From Streptomyces luteolus (GTDB taxonomy: Bacteria > Actinomycetota > Actinomycetes > Streptomycetales > Streptomycetaceae): DNA of 50,166 bases. Of this stretch, positions 46,871 to 50,166 are shown piece by piece. The DNA lies in assembly GCF_029968015.1 (NCBI RefSeq), contig NZ_JASCIS010000054.1:1-50166 (forward strand). The letters are read 5' to 3'. The translations under genes and the position numbers were made by a program. The notes under the pieces were generated by a model. The model did no database searches. It saw only the letters and a program-made list of their open reading frames with translations, and was not told the origin of the DNA. The stretch's first letter is position 1; each line of letters begins with the position of its first letter.

Positions 46871-47383
46871 TCAGGCGGCCGCCGCGGGCTCCGGCAGCCA
46901 GTCCGGCAGCCCCGCCAGCCCGTCCGTGCCAAGGGCGAGCAGCATCGCGTCCGAGGGCGTCGGTACGTACGGCTCGAAGAGCAGCGGCATCCCGGCCTGC
47001 TCCGGCGTGCGGTTCGCCTTGCGGTGGTTGTCCGGCGCGCACGAGGCGACGGTGTTCAGCCACGTGTCCCCACCACCCCGCGACTTCGGTACGACGTGGT
47101 CCACCGTCGTCGCCCGACGCCCGCAGTACGCGCACCTGTGCCGGTCCCGGACCAGCACGCCCCGCCGCGACCACGGCGCCTGTCTTCGGAACGGCACCCG
47201 CACGAACCTCAGCAGCCGGATCACCCGAGGCACCGGCAGATCCACGGCGGCGGCACGCATCCGCAGCTCGGGGTGGGAGGCTTCGACGACGGCCTTGTCC
47301 TGCAGTACCAGTACGACAGCACGGTTCAGCGACACCGTCGACAGCGGCTCGAAGCTCGCGTTCAGCACCAGCGTGTCCCGCAT
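46871..47383 (-). CDS. HNH endonuclease family protein
   Basis: 170 residues from an ATG with GGGCGGA upstream. Alpha/beta N-terminus (TLVLNASFEPLSTVSLNRAV), then the HNH fold: CAYCGRRATTVDHVVPKSRG with GGDTWLNTVASCAPDNHRK; the two Cys pairs bind zinc and the Asp-His plus Asn and His build the active site. The family is common in actinobacteria as a chromosomal housekeeping HNH protein of unknown role. No restriction-modification or phage gene is next to it. Confidence 0.88.
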   Translation of the reverse strand: MRDTLVLNASFEPLSTVSLNRAVVLVLQDKAVVEASHPELRMRAAAVDLPVPRVIRLLRFVRVPFRRQAPWSRRGVLVRDRHRCAYCGRRATTVDHVVPKSRGGGDTWLNTVASCAPDNHRKANRTPEQAGMPLLFEPYVPTPSDAMLLALGTDGLAGLPDWLPEPAAAA

Positions 47384-47471
47384 TTCCGCCCACCCTCCCG
47401 TGTTGCACCTGCCCACCCCACGGCGGACTTGGATCAACTCTGGCCGGGCGCGCCGCATGGGACAACGGAAT

Positions 47472-47515
47472 AAAAAATGCCCGCCCCTGATCACTTCCAT
47501 GACCAAGGACGGGCA
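47472..47515 (-). terminator. U-tract terminator of the PEBP-family gene
   Basis: On the minus strand TGCCCG (47515-47510) ... CGGGCA (47483-47478), with imperfect inner pairing (TGGTCA / TGATCA), then six T (47477-47472). It ends the transcript of the gene stopping at 47624 and isolates the HNH gene. Confidence 0.7.
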
Positions 47516-47540
47516 AACAGCCGGTGAACGATCGGCTTCC

Positions 47541-47607
47541 AGCCGGAACGCGTCGGAACGCGTCGGAACGCGTCGGAACGCGTCGGAACGCGTCGGAACG
47601 CGCCGAA
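47541..47607. repeat. 10-bp tandem repeats after the PEBP-family gene
   Basis: CGTCGGAACG five times exactly (47551-47600) with one diverged unit on each side. Begins 17 bases past the stop codon. The period is about one DNA helical turn. Confidence 0.93.
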
Positions 47608-47623
47608 ACCCGATCTTGAGCGA

Positions 47624-48160
47624 TCAGCCCTCGTCGGCCGCCGTGTACTCACCCACGAGCTGCGCGCGCGCCAGCGTGTGGAAACGCAGATTGAAGCCGA
47701 CGACCGCCGGCGAAGCGTCCGCGTCCGGCCCCAACTTCTCCTGATCCACCGCGTACACGGTGAACACATAGCGGTGCGCGCCGTCCCCGGGCGGGGGAGC
47801 GGCACCACCGAACTCCTTCGAGCCGTAGTCGTTGCGCGCGTGCACGGCACCCTCGGGAAGACCCTCGAACTTGCCGCTGCCCGCACCGGCGGGAAGCTCC
47901 GTGACCGACGCCGGAAGGTCGAAAAGCACCCAGTGCCAGAACCCGCTGCCCGTGGGCGCATCAGGGTCGAAGCACGTCACGGCGAAGCTTTTGGTGTTCT
48001 CCGGAAAGCCCTCCCACCGCAGCTGCGGCGAGACATTGCCACCCGACAGCACCTGGGCGTCCCCCAGCACCTCACCCGGCGCCACGTCCTCGCTCAGCAC
48101 GGTGAACGACGGCACCTGCGGCAGGTGGTCATGGGGAAGCGGCGGCCTCTTGTCAGTCAC
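47624..48160 (-). CDS. YbhB/YbcL family (PEBP, Raf kinase inhibitor-like) protein
   Basis: 178 residues. PEBP ligand-pocket motifs are in place: LSGGNVSPQLRWEGFPENTK, FDPDAPTGSGFWHWVLFDLP, ARNDYGSKEFGGAAPPPGDG, HRYVFTVYAVD. Bacterial members are small cytosolic or secreted proteins of uncertain role that bind anionic ligands. No signal peptide is evident. Likely monocistronic or with Spo0M upstream (49-base gap). Confidence 0.92.
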   Translation of the reverse strand: MTDKRPPLPHDHLPQVPSFTVLSEDVAPGEVLGDAQVLSGGNVSPQLRWEGFPENTKSFAVTCFDPDAPTGSGFWHWVLFDLPASVTELPAGAGSGKFEGLPEGAVHARNDYGSKEFGGAAPPPGDGAHRYVFTVYAVDQEKLGPDADASPAVVGFNLRFHTLARAQLVGEYTAADEG

Positions 48161-48209
48161 GTCAAACCTCCGGTCCAGCGGTAGAGCCTGCTGCGCAAAA
48201 GCCTAGGCC

Positions 48210-48992
48210 CTAGGCCCAATTGCGCTTGCTACCGACTTCCGACAGCCACTGATTGAGGTACGCGGCCCAGTCGGTCCCCTGGAAGTCCGCGAGCCCCACC
48301 TTGAACGCGCGGTACGAGTCGCTGCCCGAGGTGAACAGACCCGGCTTCTTGTCCATCTCCAGGACGACGTCCATCTCGCGGTCGTCGGCGACAAAGCTCA
48401 ACTCGACCTGGTTGATGCCCCGGTACTGCTGCGGCGGAAGGAACTCGATCTCCTGGTAGAACGGCAGCTTCTGCCGCGTACCGCGAATGTGACCCCGCTC
48501 CATGTCCGCGCTCTTGAAGCGGAACCCGAGCTGGATGAAGGCGTCGAGAATGGCCTGCTGAGCGGGGAGCGGGTGCACGTTGATCGGGTCGAGGTCACCC
48601 GAGTCCACCGCGCGTGCGATCTCCAGCTCCGTGGTCACACCGATGTTCATGCCGCGCAGCGCGGTGCCGTCGATCATCGTCACCGGCGTCTCCCAGGGGA
48701 TCTCGAGCCCGAAGGGCACGGAGTACACCTGCTCCGGCTGCAACTGGAACGCGCCACCGAGCTGCTGCCGCGTGAACTCGATGTCCTGCTTCGTCTCCTG
48801 GTCCCCGCCCTCGACCTCGACGCGCGCCTGCAGCCCGACGGAGAGACCCTCGATCTCCTGAACCACGGACCCACCCTGGATCCGCACCTCACCCTGCACG
48901 ACACCACCGGGCACGACGTTGACCTCGGTGAGCACCGTCTCCACCGAAGCACCACCAGCACCCAGGCTCGCAAGCAGCTTCTTGAACCCCAT
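48210..48992 (-). CDS. Spo0M-like sporulation control protein
   Basis: 260 residues. Arrestin-like beta-sandwich sequence beginning MGFKKLLASLGAGGASVETV then VLTEVNVVPGGVVQGEVRIQGG, a central VPFGLEIPWETPVTMIDG and a C-terminal LSFVADDREMDVVLEMDKKP block. It matches Spo0M/SpoOM family proteins, first described as affecting sporulation in Bacillus; in Streptomyces the role is unknown. GGGGAGA precedes the ATG. The stop TAG lies in a CCTAGGC doublet. Confidence 0.9.
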   Translation of the reverse strand: MGFKKLLASLGAGGASVETVLTEVNVVPGGVVQGEVRIQGGSVVQEIEGLSVGLQARVEVEGGDQETKQDIEFTRQQLGGAFQLQPEQVYSVPFGLEIPWETPVTMIDGTALRGMNIGVTTELEIARAVDSGDLDPINVHPLPAQQAILDAFIQLGFRFKSADMERGHIRGTRQKLPFYQEIEFLPPQQYRGINQVELSFVADDREMDVVLEMDKKPGLFTSGSDSYRAFKVGLADFQGTDWAAYLNQWLSEVGSKRNWA

Positions 48993-49161
48993 GGCTTCTC
49001 CCCGCACTCTCGTCCCAGCGGACGGTGAACTCTGACCTTCGGTCTCTACAACCACTACCAACGCGATCCGGCCCCGGCCGGTTCCGCACCCTCACCCTGG
49101 CAAGGGCCGACCACCCTTGACCACCCACGCGCGAGCATCCATTGCACTACGCTCGTACGCC

Positions 49162-49803
49162 ATGATCGCGGCCCCTGACCGTACGCCCCTGCCCAGGGAG
49201 TTCTTCGACCGCCCCGTCCTCGAAGTAGCCCCCGACCTCCTCGGCCGCACGCTGGTACGCAGCACACCCGACGGCCCGATCCGCCTCCGCCTCACAGAGG
49301 TGGAGGCCTACGACGGCCCCAACGACCCGGGTTCCCACGCCTACCGAGGCCGCACGGCCCGCAACGCGGTGATGTTCGGCCCACCCGGTCATGTGTACGT
49401 CTACTTCACGTACGGGATGTGGCACTGCATGAACCTGGTGTGCGGCCCCGACGGGATGGCCAGTGCGGTGCTGCTGCGCGCCGGCGAGATCACGGAGGGC
49501 GCGGGGCTCACCCGGACCCGGCGCCGCGCGGCCCGCAACGACAAAGAACTCGCCAAAGGCCCGGCACGTCTGGCCACGGCTCTGGACATCGACCGAGCGC
49601 TCGACGGCACGGACGTCTGCGCCGGGCCGCCGTCCCCTCTGTCGATCCTCACGGGGACGCCGACCCCCGACGACCAGGTGCGCAACGGTCCGCGCACCGG
49701 AGTCTCGGGCGAGGGAGGGGGCCACCCCTGGCGCTTCTGGATCGCCAACGACCCTACGGTGAGCCCGTATCGGGCCCACAAGCCCCGTCGTCGCTCGACT
49801 TGA
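49162..49803 (+). CDS. DNA-3-methyladenine glycosylase (AAG/MPG family)
   Basis: 213 residues. AAG-fold motifs: REFFDRPVLEVAPDLLGRTL, the catalytic-glutamate segment LRLTEVEAYDGPNDPGSHAY with RGRTARN, GPPGHVYVYFTYGMWHCMNL, SAVLLRAGEIT. Excises alkylated purines from DNA as part of base-excision repair. An upstream ATG at 49117 would add 15 residues, but the length and motif match the ATG at 49162; no strong ribosome site, possibly a short leader. Last protein-coding gene before the rRNA promoter region. Confidence 0.92.
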   Translation: MIAAPDRTPLPREFFDRPVLEVAPDLLGRTLVRSTPDGPIRLRLTEVEAYDGPNDPGSHAYRGRTARNAVMFGPPGHVYVYFTYGMWHCMNLVCGPDGMASAVLLRAGEITEGAGLTRTRRRAARNDKELAKGPARLATALDIDRALDGTDVCAGPPSPLSILTGTPTPDDQVRNGPRTGVSGEGGGHPWRFWIANDPTVSPYRAHKPRRRST

Positions 49804-50166
49804 CGCGGCCCCGGCGGATCCGTAATGTGGCCCGAGCCTCTTGAACCGGGTACTGCCTTCGACAGCAGCCGGAAGAGGCCAACCCACTCAATGCGACTTC
49901 CCTCAACGGGGTCAATTTCGGCGTGCCCGGAATTGAATTCGGGGCCCGATTTTGAACGGCCGGGGAAATCCACTAGAGTTTGAGTGTCGGAACGGCCCAA
50001 CAGCCGCAACGACAAACCCGGTTGACAGGGAATCAGGCCCGAAAGGATCTGATAGAGTCAACACCGCCGAAAGGCCCGGAAGGGCCGGAAAGCAAACCCC
50101 TTCCGACGGGGAATCGGACACGAAAGAGTCTGATAGAGTCGGAAACGCAAGACCGAAGGGAAGCGC
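49804..50166 (+). promoter_or_regulatory. Tandem promoter region of an rRNA operon (16S gene lies beyond the window)
   Basis: No protein gene. A promoter TTGAAC (49952-49957) N16 TAGAGT (49974-49979) is present. Then TTGACA (50022) followed by GGGAATCAGGCCCGAAAGGA and TCTGATAGAGTC; this block recurs about 80 bases later as GGGGAATCGGACACGAAAGA with GTCTGATAGAGTC (50108-50140). The tail GCAAGACCGAAGGGAAGCGC matches, from memory, leaders just upstream of Streptomyces 16S rRNA. CCGAAAGGCCCGGAAGGGCC is a small hairpin within. Confidence 0.75.

Noticed and set aside
49804..50166. 16S rRNA gene inside the window
   Set aside because: Only promoter and leader-like sequence is visible; no recognisable 16S 5' end occurs before the edge.

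Overview
The window looks like chromosomal DNA of a Streptomyces species. It is very GC-rich, many genes start with GTG (one with TTG), and it carries a cysteine-free short chaplin (ChpE type), an Asp23/AmaP cluster and several Streptomyces-typical small proteins. From memory, the order chaplin / sensor kinase-regulator / SDR-queA / FHA-ABC / serB / fabI-fabG / tldD-tldE / tyrS / moaA / actP / subtilase resembles the core-chromosome region of S. coelicolor around its chpE gene; I could not verify this. I found no CRISPR array, tRNA, phage, plasmid or transposase gene. The right edge stops inside what looks like the multi-promoter region of an rRNA operon.

Layout. 0.4-5 kb: a small HTH protein, a crotonase-fold enzyme, then an envelope-stress block (a minus-strand protein with two Asp23-like segments; plus-strand Asp23, a 41-codon repeat ORF, a small membrane protein, a second Asp23, a DUF6286 protein and AmaP), bounded by copies of a dispersed intergenic repeat. 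5-9 kb, minus strand: an SDR lacking the usual active-site motif, SURF1, a Cys-rich small protein, a DEDDh exonuclease with BRCT, and a TetR regulator. 9.2-13.5 kb: an operon diverging from TetR (acetoacetate-decarboxylase family, SDR, two paralogous amidohydrolases) with a perfect TetR-style palindrome in the divergent gap. 13.6-16.2 kb: sterol-desaturase-family hydroxylase translationally coupled to a YhhN lysoplasmalogenase, converging on a CopD-family membrane protein. 16.4-22.9 kb: secreted subtilase with a terminator hairpin in its leader, DUF485-ActP acetate symporter, MoaA, DUF3099, GlsB. 23-29.7 kb: TyrS, TldE/TldD, FabG-FabI and a small secreted protein. 29.7-34.7 kb: GntR regulator diverging from a CynX/NimT transporter with its small partner protein, a SixA-like phosphatase, and SerB with an ACT domain. 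35-38.5 kb: a FHA-FHA-ABC transporter fusion and a secreted SLT lytic transglycosylase with an attenuator-like leader. 38.8-43.1 kb: QueA/SDR operon, GAF histidine kinase with LuxR regulator, and ChpE with a structured leader. 43.4-50.2 kb: conserved hypothetical, lone ABC ATPase, NfeD, SPFH protein, HNH nuclease, PEBP-family protein, Spo0M, 3-methyladenine glycosylase and the rRNA promoter region.

A theme across the window is short tandem duplications at or just after stop codons (nine places), each with a different unit. Another is two U-tract terminators sitting inside the 5' leaders of secreted-protein genes (subtilase and SLT). These, the 41-codon coupled repeat ORF, the ChpE leader ORF and the decarboxylase-SDR-amidohydrolase cluster are the most interesting items. 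Starts were chosen by ribosome-binding-site spacing and overlaps, and all functions are inferred by reading protein motifs without database searches.
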